From Nitrosomonas communis (GTDB lineage Bacteria; Pseudomonadota; Gammaproteobacteria; Burkholderiales; Nitrosomonadaceae): a DNA stretch of 64,000 nucleotides. Below the pieces are notes generated by a model. The model did no database searches and had not been told where the DNA came from. It saw only the letters and a list, made by a program, of their open reading frames with translations. The position numbers and the translations under genes are program-made. The stretch spans positions 1-64,000 of the forward strand of contig NZ_JAGFJM010000036.1 in assembly GCF_024102715.1 (NCBI RefSeq). Direction: 5' to 3'. Below, piece after piece: positions 52,457-62,118 of this stretch; position 1 is the first letter of the stretch; every line of letters begins with the position of its first letter.

Positions 52457-53860
52457 TCAAAGCAAAACTGAAGTTAATCGTGCTGGTACAACGATGTGCC
52501 ACTTCAGCTGTTGTTTGATGGCCTCTGCCAGCGCGTTAGCATTGCCTGGCTCACCATGAATGATGAAGGTTTTTTCCGGCGCGCTGTTAAAGCTTCCGAG
52601 CCAGTGCAGTAAACCTGCTTGATCTGCATGTGCAGAAAGACCGCCAATGGTATAAATATCCGCGCGGACAGGTATTTCCTGACCGAAGATACGGACGCGC
52701 TTGACGCCATCAACCAATCTTCGCCCCAATGTTCCCGCAGCTTGATAGCCAGTAATGAGAATGGTGCATTCGGCTCTGGGCAGGTTAAATTTGAGGTGGT
52801 ATTTAATGCGTCCTGCTTCACACATGCCGCTGGCCGAAATGATGATTGCACCTTGTTGTATCGTGTTGAGTATGATCGAATCTTCCACTTCCTGGATGAA
52901 ATGGATTTTTAATTTGCTGCCATGACTGTTGAACCACTGCAGCGCCTCGGTTGCTTCCCTGTCTAGCAGAGAGCCATGTTGTAGCGTGATATCTGTTGCT
53001 GCCAGCGCCATGGGCGAATCGACATAGATATCTATTTCTCCAAGCCTGCCTTGGCGGTGAAGATCAACCAGCAGAAAGAGCAATTCCTGGGTGCGTCCGA
53101 CAGCAAAGGCGGGTACGATGATATTGCCACCTTTGCGGTGCAGTGTGTCATTAATAGCATGTACCAGCTCATCCAAGGTGTCGGTCATGGTTCGATGAAG
53201 GCGGTTGCCGTAGGTAGATTCGACTAGCAGAATATCGGCTTGCTGAATGGGCGTGGGATCACGCACGATAGGGCGGTTAGGTTGGCCAAGATCGCCGGAG
53301 AATACCAGCTTTTTCTGCTTTGCATTGGATTTTATCCATAGTTCAATGATGGCGGAACCCAAGATATGTCCCGCATCACGAAATCTACAGCGGACTGAGG
53401 GGTGAGGAGAAATTTCTGCATCATAATTTATGCTTCGTAATTGCTTGAGAAAAGCTTCTGCCTGGGCCACGGTATACAACGGCGCATTCTCGTGATTAGC
53501 GAGCATGTGTTTACGCCGGCGTGCTTTGTTTTGCCACTCAGCCTCTTTTTCCTGAATATAGGCACTGTCCTTCAGCATTACCTTGAGCAGATCGATAGTG
53601 GCTTCAGTGGCATAAACAGGGCCTCTGAATCCCAAGGCGCTAAGGCGAGGCAGGAGGCCAGAGTGATCAATGTGGGCATGTGTGATCAAAACAAAGTCAA
53701 TTTGCTCCGGATCAAAACTGAAAGCAGTTCTGTTTTTGCGATCTGCCTCACGTCCGCCTTGGAACATGCCGCAATCAACCAGAAAGCGGGTGTGAGCGGT
53801 TTCAATCAGATAACTTGAGCCAGTGACTTCACCGGCGCCACCTAGAAAGGTGAGTTGCAT
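52457..53860 (-). CDS. MBL-fold beta-CASP RNA/DNA metallo-hydrolase
   Basis: The 467-residue enzyme has the metallo-beta-lactamase fold (FLGGAGEVTGSSYLIET, zinc motif THAHIDHSG near residue 60, FRDAGHILGSAIIELW, VFSGDLGQPNRPI). The beta-CASP insert carries FAVGRTQELLFLLVDL and ISASGMCEAGRIKYHL, and the end is the RNA-specificity domain (GGLSAHADQAGLLHW, FIIHGEPGNANALAEAI). It belongs to the CPSF/YsgA-like group predicted to cut RNA. AAGGAAA lies before the ATG. It is beside bioA but with its own short gap, and no operon partner is evident. Confidence 0.92.
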   Translation of the reverse strand: MQLTFLGGAGEVTGSSYLIETAHTRFLVDCGMFQGGREADRKNRTAFSFDPEQIDFVLITHAHIDHSGLLPRLSALGFRGPVYATEATIDLLKVMLKDSAYIQEKEAEWQNKARRRKHMLANHENAPLYTVAQAEAFLKQLRSINYDAEISPHPSVRCRFRDAGHILGSAIIELWIKSNAKQKKLVFSGDLGQPNRPIVRDPTPIQQADILLVESTYGNRLHRTMTDTLDELVHAINDTLHRKGGNIIVPAFAVGRTQELLFLLVDLHRQGRLGEIDIYVDSPMALAATDITLQHGSLLDREATEALQWFNSHGSKLKIHFIQEVEDSIILNTIQQGAIIISASGMCEAGRIKYHLKFNLPRAECTILITGYQAAGTLGRRLVDGVKRVRIFGQEIPVRADIYTIGGLSAHADQAGLLHWLGSFNSAPEKTFIIHGEPGNANALAEAIKQQLKWHIVVPARLTSVLL

Positions 53861-53887
53861 AGGGTATTTTCCTTTCTCTTTGGATTA

Positions 53888-55198
53888 TTAGAATGTATCA
53901 AGAATGTGGACAACACTTTTTACCAGCCAGTCCATTTCTTCCTCATTAATAATGTACGGCGGCATGAAATAAACGGTATTGCCGAGCGGGCGTAGCAGTA
54001 GTTTTTTCTCAAGCGCCTTTTTAAAGAAGGTGTTTGTAAAAGCAGTGTCATCAGTGATGACTTCGAATGCCCAGATCATGCCGCAGTTGCGAAAATTTTT
54101 CACTTTTGGGTGAGATTGCAGTGGGTGCGATAATTGGTTGAGATAATTCGTCTTGCTCCGGTTGGTTTCAATAGCGTTGTTCTGTTCGAATAGATCAAGC
54201 GTTGCCAAAGCAGCGCGACAAGCTAGGGCATTGCCACTGTGAGAATGTGAATGTAGAAAAGCTTGCGAGGTTTTGTCATGATAAAAAGCCTGGAATACTG
54301 TGGGCGTCGTCAAGACGACCGAAAGCGGTAAATAACCGCCGCTCAATCCTTTTGACAGACATAAAAAATCAGGCGTAATACTGGCTTGCTCACAAGCGAA
54401 CATTGTTCCTGTGCGACCAAAGCCAACTGCGATTTCATCCGCAATCAAGAGCACCTGATATTGATTGCAAATTTCTCTGGCACGTTGTAAATAAACAGGA
54501 TGATACATGGCCATGCCAGTTGCACCTTGCACGAGTGGTTCCAGAATCAGTGCTGCCGTATGGGCATGATGTTCTGCTAGGTAATTTTCCAGTTCATGTG
54601 CTGCGCCCAGCGCATAATTTTCGGCAGATTCACCTTGCGGCGCATAACGCCAGTCTGGTGAAGGCATATGCTGAGAATGTCGTAGTAATGGAGCATAGGT
54701 TTGTTTAAAGAGGGCAACATCGGTCACTGACAATGCACCCAGTGTTTCGCCATGATAGCCATTTTGCAGGCTGATAAAATCAGTTTTACTAGTCAAGCCG
54801 CATTGTTGCCAGTAGTGGAAACTCATTTTCAAGGCAATTTCAGTGGCTGAGGCACCATCACTGGCATAAAAGCAATGCCCCAAATCGCCCGGTGTGAGTT
54901 TACTCAAACGTTCCGAGAGCAATACCACCGGCTCATGGGTTAAACCTGCGAGCATGACATGCTCAAGTTTGCCAAGTTGATCGTTGAGCGCGTGATTGAT
55001 ATAGGGGTGACAATGACCAAACAGATTGACCCACCATGAGCTGATCGCATCGAGATAACGATTACCATCGGCGTCATATAACCATACACCATGCCCTCTT
55101 ACAATGGAGATAAGCGGAAGATTTTCATGCTGCTTCATCTGACTGCATGGATGCCAAACAACTTGCTGACTGCGCTTTGATAAATTTTTATCACTCAT
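53888..55198 (-). CDS. bioA: Adenosylmethionine--8-amino-7-oxononanoate transaminase
   Basis: This PLP-dependent class III aminotransferase, 436 residues from ATG 55198, carries the BioA signature regions. They are WHPCSQMKQHENLPLI near the N-terminus, SSWWVNLFGHCHPYINHAL, FYASDGASATEIALKMSFHYW, the ILIADEIAVGFGRTGTMFAC block and FLCLSKGLSGGYLPLSVVLT with the PLP lysine. It makes 7,8-diaminononanoate in biotin synthesis using SAM as amino donor. No other bio gene is adjacent. An ATG-like start at 55237 would run through the groES promoter and CIRCE. I chose 55198, preceded by AAGGAA and beginning MSDKNLSKRSQQ. It is divergent from groES. Confidence 0.94.
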   Translation of the reverse strand: MSDKNLSKRSQQVVWHPCSQMKQHENLPLISIVRGHGVWLYDADGNRYLDAISSWWVNLFGHCHPYINHALNDQLGKLEHVMLAGLTHEPVVLLSERLSKLTPGDLGHCFYASDGASATEIALKMSFHYWQQCGLTSKTDFISLQNGYHGETLGALSVTDVALFKQTYAPLLRHSQHMPSPDWRYAPQGESAENYALGAAHELENYLAEHHAHTAALILEPLVQGATGMAMYHPVYLQRAREICNQYQVLLIADEIAVGFGRTGTMFACEQASITPDFLCLSKGLSGGYLPLSVVLTTPTVFQAFYHDKTSQAFLHSHSHSGNALACRAALATLDLFEQNNAIETNRSKTNYLNQLSHPLQSHPKVKNFRNCGMIWAFEVITDDTAFTNTFFKKALEKKLLLRPLGNTVYFMPPYIINEEEMDWLVKSVVHILDTF

Positions 55199-55202
55199 TG
55201 AC

Positions 55203-55231
55203 TTGAAATTCCTTCGAATAGATTTTATTAT
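55203..55231 (+). promoter_or_regulatory. Sigma70-type promoter of groESL
   Basis: TTGAAA at 55203-55208 and TATTAT at 55226-55231 are separated by 17 bases. The start point near 55238 falls inside the CIRCE operator. The upstream CTTGAAA also resembles an RpoH -35, but no CCCCAT -10 follows. Confidence 0.72.
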
Positions 55232-55257
55232 TAGCACTCGTCGGAGGTGAGTGCTAA
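55231..55257 (+). promoter_or_regulatory. CIRCE operator (HrcA binding site) of groESL
   Basis: TTAGCACTC and GAGTGCTAA form a perfect 9-bp inverted repeat around a 9-base spacer, the exact CIRCE consensus. It overlaps the transcription start, so bound HrcA would repress groESL and release it on heat shock. No hrcA gene lies in this window. Confidence 0.95.
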
Positions 55258-55363
55258 TATTGCTTATATTATTGCTAACATCTCTACACAGCTTTCTGTG
55301 TCTAGGTCAACGTTATTAATTTATTGGTGTTCATGTTTTTAATCATTATTAGGAGAAACAACT

Positions 55364-55654
55364 ATGAATATTCGCCCTTTGCATGATCGTGTTATTGTCA
55401 AGCGGCTGGAAGAAGAACGCAAGACTGCTTCTGGCATTGTGATTCCTGATTCTGCTACAGAAAAGCCAGATCAAGGCGAAATAATCGCGGTAGGAAAAGG
55501 TAAAGTGGGTGATGATGGTAAAGTTCGTGCGCTGGAAGTGAAGGTAGGCGATAAGGTGCTGTTTGGGAAATATGCTGGCCAGAGCGTGAAGATCAAAGGT
55601 GAAGAGTATCTGGTGATGCGCGAAGAAGACATTATGGGAGTAATCGAAGGTTAA
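55364..55654 (+). CDS. groES: Co-chaperonin GroES
   Basis: The 96-residue product is a typical Gro[22 protein letters not shown], the mobile loop [18 protein letters not shown] that contacts GroEL, and the closing [18 protein letters not shown]. Seven copies cap the GroEL chamber. TTAGGAGA lies before the ATG in a 106-bp leader after CIRCE. groEL follows after 55 bp in the same transcript. Confidence 0.98.
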   Translation: MNIRPLHDRVIVKRLEEERKTASGIVIPDSATEKPDQGEIIAVGKGKVGDDGKVRALEVKVGDKVLFGKYAGQSVKIKGEEYLVMREEDIMGVIEG

Positions 55655-55694
55655 TCGGATTCAAGTTTTTAGTAATTAGATAATAGTACTGTAA

Positions 55695-57353
<1,659 letters not shown>

Positions 57354-57380
57354 CCCTAGCCGCTTGCGGATTATGTTAGG

Positions 57381-57428
57381 ATCGCTACAGTGGCAGACTC
57401 TGCTTCGGCAATCTGTTATTGTAGCGAT
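57381..57428 (+). other. Three-tier hairpin downstream of groEL
   Basis: A 9-bp outer stem ATCGCTACA / TGTAGCGAT encloses CAGA / TCTG and an inner TGC / GCA stem capped by a TTCG tetraloop. It begins 28 bp after the groEL stop. The following sequence (AAACTTTTATG) is only weakly T-rich, so this may end or protect the groESL mRNA. Confidence 0.6.
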
Positions 57429-57610
57429 AAACTTTTATGTATCTTTTTTAAGCATATACTTTTCTTATAGTTATCAGTGCTGTATCAATAAACCGGTTTA
57501 GAAATTAATTTTATTTTGCCTTCTGTCTATTAAGCAATGACATGGTAATGCAACTGATTTCAAAAGAGTTGATTAAATAGATAGTTTTCCATGTTATTGT
57601 TCTTTTTTTG

Positions 57611-58369
57611 ATGAATAATTTAAAGAATTATCAAGCGGATAAAGATTTACTGAGAGGACGAGTCGTTTTAATTACAGGCGCAGGGCAGGGAATTGGGCGT
57701 GCTGCTGCAATAGCTTATGCAACTTATGGGGCTACAGTAATTTTACATGGCCGCAAAGTCGAAAAGCTAGAGCGCGTATACGATGATATTCAAGCGCTAG
57801 GTAGAGAAGAGGCGATCATTTTTCCTTTTGATTTTGAGAAAGCGCTAGAGAAGGATTTTCAAGCAATCGCTGATGCAATTGCATCACAATTGGGCAGATT
57901 AGACGGGATATTGCATAATGCTGCCTTTACTTATGGCCCAATGCCATTGGAGAATCATACGCTTGAGCAATGGCAAGTAATCATGCAAGTTAATTTGCTT
58001 GCGCCAGCTACGCTTACGCGAGTTTGTTTACCATTGCTTAAAGCATCTTCTGATGCCTGCATTATTATGACATCGGATACACATGGTCATGAACCCTCTG
58101 CTTACTGGGGTGGGTTTGCAGTAGCTAAAGCTGGTGTGGAAGCATTAGTTAAAATTCAATCCCAGGAATGGGAATTATTGCCCAATCTACGCGTCAATAC
58201 ACTCATTCCTGGTCCTGTTCACTCGCCTCAGCGCACAAAAACGCATCCGGGCGAAGTTAAGTATTTATTGCCTCAACCCCAGGATTTGATGGGATTTTAT
58301 CTCTTCTTTATGGGGCCAGATAGTAAGGGGGTGAGCGGCAAAGTGATATCTTGTCAAGATGTAGGATAG
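57611..58369 (+). CDS. Short-chain dehydrogenase/reductase-like protein (YciK-like) lacking the catalytic tyrosine
   Basis: The 252-residue protein has a Rossmann fold with the NAD(P)-binding GAGQGIGRA loop near residue 22, the HNAAFTYGP strand, IIMTSDTHG with the active-site serine, and IPGPVHSP. The catalytic Y-x3-K of SDR enzymes reads F-AVA-K in YWGGFAVAKAG, so the usual tyrosine is phenylalanine and reductase chemistry may be impaired. The overall order matches YciK-like SDRs. The start is ATG 57611, with TTG 57608 just before it. No clear ribosome site is present. It lies between groEL and tRNA-Leu. Confidence 0.82.
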   Translation: MNNLKNYQADKDLLRGRVVLITGAGQGIGRAAAIAYATYGATVILHGRKVEKLERVYDDIQALGREEAIIFPFDFEKALEKDFQAIADAIASQLGRLDGILHNAAFTYGPMPLENHTLEQWQVIMQVNLLAPATLTRVCLPLLKASSDACIIMTSDTHGHEPSAYWGGFAVAKAGVEALVKIQSQEWELLPNLRVNTLIPGPVHSPQRTKTHPGEVKYLLPQPQDLMGFYLFFMGPDSKGVSGKVISCQDVG

Positions 58370-58397
58370 TCCGGCTGTGATATCATGAATAACAAGG

Positions 58398-58403
58398 TAT
58401 AAT
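58398..58403 (+). promoter_or_regulatory. -10 element for tRNA-Leu
   Basis: A perfect TATAAT lies 34 bases before the mature tRNA 5' end. The -35 region is weak (TGTGAT with a 16-base spacer). Confidence 0.45.
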
Positions 58404-58434
58404 TAAATAGTTATAGATATAGAGGTTGGGCAAT

Positions 58435-58522
<88 letters not shown>

Positions 58523-58610
58523 GAAAAACGAGCTCGGGCTCATTTCTGCTTATAATACTTAACATATTATTCGTCTTGGCAGTTATATTAGTGGTTATTT
58601 AGGAAGATTA

Positions 58611-59927
58611 ATGCAATCAAACGTTGAAAACCCCAATACTCTGGAACGAAAACTTGATATTTCGATTTCTCAAGAAGAAATCCAGGTGGAAGTAGATGAT
58701 CGATTAAAACGCTTGGCTGGAACAGTAAAAATACAAGGTTTCCGCCCTGGTAAAGTGCCGCTCAAAATAGTGACGCAACAATTTGGCGCGAAGCTGCATC
58801 AGGAAGTACTGGGAGAGATGTTGCGGAAGCATTTTCAAGAAGCTGTCCGGCAACAAAATTTGCGAATTGTAGGTGCTCCCCATTTTGTAGCTAAGCAATC
58901 TGAAGAAAATAGTGCTCATTATGAATTTGGGGCGACATTTGAAGTCTATCCGGATATAACGATTGGAGATTTAAGTGCACTCAGTGTGAGTAAGCCGGTA
59001 GTGAAAATTGGTGATAAAGAAGTTGAAAAAACATTACATATTTTGCAAAAACAGAGAGCTAAATATGAATTGGCTGATCGTCCAGCGGCATTAGGTGATC
59101 GAGTGAATATCGATTATGTTGGTTTAATCGATGGAAATGAATTTCGTGGTGGCAAGGCAGAGGATTTTGCTTTGCTTTTGGGTGATGGATATATTCTACA
59201 AGATTTTGAAGATGCCATTATCGGTATGAGTACAGGAGAGGAGAAATCATTTCAAATGATTTTTCCTGCTGATTATCACGATAAAGAGGTTGCAGGAAAG
59301 TCTGCTACATTTAATGTTAGACTCAACAAGGTCGAGCAACCTGTCTTGGCTGATATCGATAATGAGTTTGCTAAATCACTTGGTATCGAAAACGGCGATA
59401 TAAAAAAAATGCATGATGAAATCCAGTTGAGCCTTGAACGTGAAGTTTTTCAAAGGACACGAGCGAAGCTGAAAGAACAAATTATGCAATGTTTGCTTGA
59501 TACGACGGTATGTGATGCTCCAAGAATTTTAATCGAGCAGGAAGTTAAACATTTGATTCAAGATGCTAAAAATAGTTTAGCGACACAAGGTATACGCAGT
59601 GAAGAAATTCCTCTTTTGCCAGAATCGTTCTTGGAAAGAGCTGAACGGCGGGTAAAGCTCGGTTTAATTTTAGCTGAGATAGTAAAGATCCATAATTTAA
59701 ATGTTAAGCCAGAACAGACAAGAAAGTATGTGGAGTATTATGCCCAGAGCTACGAAAATCCTGAGCAGGTAGTCAAGTGGCACTATTCATCGCCTGAGCG
59801 TTTGAAAGAGATTGAGTCATTAGTATTGGAAGATAACGTCGTTTCATGGGCATTGGAACAGGTCAAAGTGATTGACCAAGAGATGGCGTTTGAGGATCTG
59901 ATGGGATATTCGCATGCATCAGCTTAA
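58611..59927 (+). CDS. tig: Trigger factor
   Basis: The 438-residue ribosome-bound chaperone has an N-terminal ribosome-binding domain with the signature [17 protein letters not shown]. An FKBP-like peptidyl-prolyl isomerase domain follows (~150-245, [20 protein letters not shown]). A long helical C-terminal chaperone domain ends the protein. AGGAAG lies before the ATG. It is the first gene of tig-clpP-clpX-lon, the usual order, and clpP overlaps its last 14 bp. Confidence 0.97.
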   Translation: MQSNVENPNTLERKLDISISQEEIQVEVDDRLKRLAGTVKIQGFRPGKVPLKIVTQQFGAKLHQEVLGEMLRKHFQEAVRQQNLRIVGAPHFVAKQSEENSAHYEFGATFEVYPDITIGDLSALSVSKPVVKIGDKEVEKTLHILQKQRAKYELADRPAALGDRVNIDYVGLIDGNEFRGGKAEDFALLLGDGYILQDFEDAIIGMSTGEEKSFQMIFPADYHDKEVAGKSATFNVRLNKVEQPVLADIDNEFAKSLGIENGDIKKMHDEIQLSLEREVFQRTRAKLKEQIMQCLLDTTVCDAPRILIEQEVKHLIQDAKNSLATQGIRSEEIPLLPESFLERAERRVKLGLILAEIVKIHNLNVKPEQTRKYVEYYAQSYENPEQVVKWHYSSPERLKEIESLVLEDNVVSWALEQVKVIDQEMAFEDLMGYSHASA

Positions 59928-60552
59928 TCAGGAGCAAGTTAATTTGGAGACGAGAGGTTTAGGTTTGATTCCAATGGTTATTGAAACCAGCGGGAGGGGT
60001 GAGCGTGCTTATGATATTTATTCCCGATTATTGAAAGAAAGAATTATTTTTCTAGTAGGGCCTGTTACAGAGGCATCGGCAAATTTGATCGTGGCTCAGC
60101 TTTTGTTCTTAGAATCAGAGAGTTCAGATAAAGATATTTCTTTTTATATCAATTCTCCTGGTGGATTGGTTTCTGCAGGATTGGCCATTTACGATACGAT
60201 GCAGTTTATAAAACCGGATGTTAGTACCCTTTGTGTTGGTCAGGCGGCAAGTATGGGTTCCTTGTTGTTAACAGCTGGAGCAAAGGGTAAGCGCTTTTGC
60301 TTACCCAACTCTCGCGTCATGATTCACCAACCTATGGGTGGATTTCAAGGGCAGGCTTCGGATATTGAAATACATGCTAAAGAGATTTTATATCTGAAAA
60401 GCCGCTTGAATGAAATTATGGCTAAGCATAGTGAACAGTCGGTAAAAACGATTGAGCGAGACACGGACCGTGATAATTTTCTTAGCGCAGAAGAAGCGGT
60501 GAAGTATGGACTTGTAGATGCTGTATTGACGAGTAGGGACAATAGGAAATAA
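59914..60552 (+). CDS. clpP: ATP-dependent Clp protease proteolytic subunit
   Basis: The 212-residue serine protease shows the catalytic triad in order: serine in [11 protein letters not shown], histidine in [10 protein letters not shown] and aspartate in [11 protein letters not shown]. The usual [20 protein letters not shown] propeptide and N-terminal loop are present. Tetradecamers form the barrel fed by ClpX. The start overlaps the tig coding end, and clpX follows after 82 bp in the same direction. Confidence 0.97.
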   Translation: MHQLNQEQVNLETRGLGLIPMVIETSGRGERAYDIYSRLLKERIIFLVGPVTEASANLIVAQLLFLESESSDKDISFYINSPGGLVSAGLAIYDTMQFIKPDVSTLCVGQAASMGSLLLTAGAKGKRFCLPNSRVMIHQPMGGFQGQASDIEIHAKEILYLKSRLNEIMAKHSEQSVKTIERDTDRDNFLSAEEAVKYGLVDAVLTSRDNRK

Positions 60553-60634
60553 ATTGAATTTGCTTTGCGTAATCATATTTCAATGCTATTCCTTTGGCAA
60601 AGTAGCGTTTGCGCAATGGTTATGGAGCTAAATT

Positions 60635-61921
60635 ATGTCTGAAAAAATGAATGACGAAAAACTTCTCTATTGCTCCTTTTGCGGCAAAAGTCAGCATGAG
60701 GTGAGAAAGTTGATAGCGGGACCATCTGTATTTATTTGCGATGAATGTATCGATCTTTGTAATGATATTATTCGCGAGGAAATGCAGGTTAATGAGACAG
60801 CTAAATTAGCAAAATCAAATTTGCCAGTACCCCGTGAAATACGCCAGATTCTAGATCAATACGTTATTGGTCAAGAATCAGCTAAAAAAATTCTCTCAGT
60901 GGCTGTATACAATCATTATAAGCGCTTGAGGAATTTGACCAGAATCAGTGATGTTGATGATATTGAACTGGCAAAAAGTAACATTCTTTTAATTGGCCCC
61001 ACAGGCTCGGGAAAAACCTTATTAGCCCAAACGCTAGCTAGATTATTGGATGTACCATTTATTATCGCAGATGCAACAACGCTTACCGAAGCAGGTTATG
61101 TGGGGGAGGATGTTGAAAATATCATTCAGAAATTATTGCAGAAATGTAATTATGATGTGGAAAAGGCCCAAAGAGGGATTATTTATATTGATGAAATAGA
61201 TAAGATTTCGCGTAAATCTGATAATCCTTCTATTACTCGTGACGTTTCCGGTGAAGGTGTGCAGCAAGCTTTGTTAAAGCTAATAGAGGGGACAGTTGCC
61301 TTAGTGCCCCCACAAGGGGGGCGCAAGCATCCTAACCAAGAGTTTATTCAAATAGATACGACCAATATTCTGTTCATCTGTGGTGGAGCTTTTGATGGAA
61401 TAGATAAAATAATACGATCGCGATCGGAGAAGGGGGGCATAGGCTTTGGTGCTGAGATAATTAATCGCGATAATCAGAAGGAAATCAATGAGATATTAAA
61501 AGCAGTCGAACCCGAGGATCTGATTAAGTATGGATTAATACCAGAATTTGTTGGGCGTTTGCCCGTTATTGCGACATTAGATGAACTTAATGAGTCTGCG
61601 TTGATCCAAATTTTAACAGAGCCTAAGAATGCGCTTGTCAAGCAATATTGGAAATTATTCAATTTGGAAGGAGGCGTTGAATTGGAGTTTCGTGAGCAAG
61701 CGCTTAAGGCAATAGCAAAGAAAGCATTGATCCGAAAGACAGGTGCGCGTGGGTTGCGATCAATTCTGGAAGAGATATTGCTGGATATAATGTATGATTT
61801 GCCCTCACTCGAGAACGTTTCGAAGGTTGTAATCGATAATGGATCGGTATATGGTGATATAAAACCTATTTTGATTTATTCAGATCAGCCAAAAATTGCA
61901 AAAAATTCAAAACAAGCCTAA
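60635..61921 (+). CDS. clpX: ATP-dependent Clp protease ATP-binding subunit ClpX
   Basis: The 428-residue unfoldase begins with the C4 zinc-binding domain (CSFCGK...CDECIDLC, residues 13-41). The AAA+ module follows with Walker A GPTGSGKT near residue 120, the pore loop in EAGYVGEDV, Walker [14 protein letters not shown] and the sensor-2 region [15 protein letters not shown]. It recognises tagged substrates and feeds ClpP. A GGAG site lies before the ATG. lon follows after about 200 bp of AT-rich sequence with no clear terminator or heat-shock promoter. Confidence 0.98.
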   Translation: MSEKMNDEKLLYCSFCGKSQHEVRKLIAGPSVFICDECIDLCNDIIREEMQVNETAKLAKSNLPVPREIRQILDQYVIGQESAKKILSVAVYNHYKRLRNLTRISDVDDIELAKSNILLIGPTGSGKTLLAQTLARLLDVPFIIADATTLTEAGYVGEDVENIIQKLLQKCNYDVEKAQRGIIYIDEIDKISRKSDNPSITRDVSGEGVQQALLKLIEGTVALVPPQGGRKHPNQEFIQIDTTNILFICGGAFDGIDKIIRSRSEKGGIGFGAEIINRDNQKEINEILKAVEPEDLIKYGLIPEFVGRLPVIATLDELNESALIQILTEPKNALVKQYWKLFNLEGGVELEFREQALKAIAKKALIRKTGARGLRSILEEILLDIMYDLPSLENVSKVVIDNGSVYGDIKPILIYSDQPKIAKNSKQA

Positions 61922-62118
61922 AAATGATGGCTAGTGGCTAAGTAAAAAATTAATGCATATGAAATGAAGCTGGTTAGATATTAATCATCAAATCAAGAGG
62001 CACATTAAATAACTGTTATGCAGTGTATTGTAGTGCTCCACATTAGGTATTTCTAATTCGATATTTTTAAATGGCGCGATAGTATTCAAGCTATTGGTGC
62101 TTAACCTGAACTGTAAAT

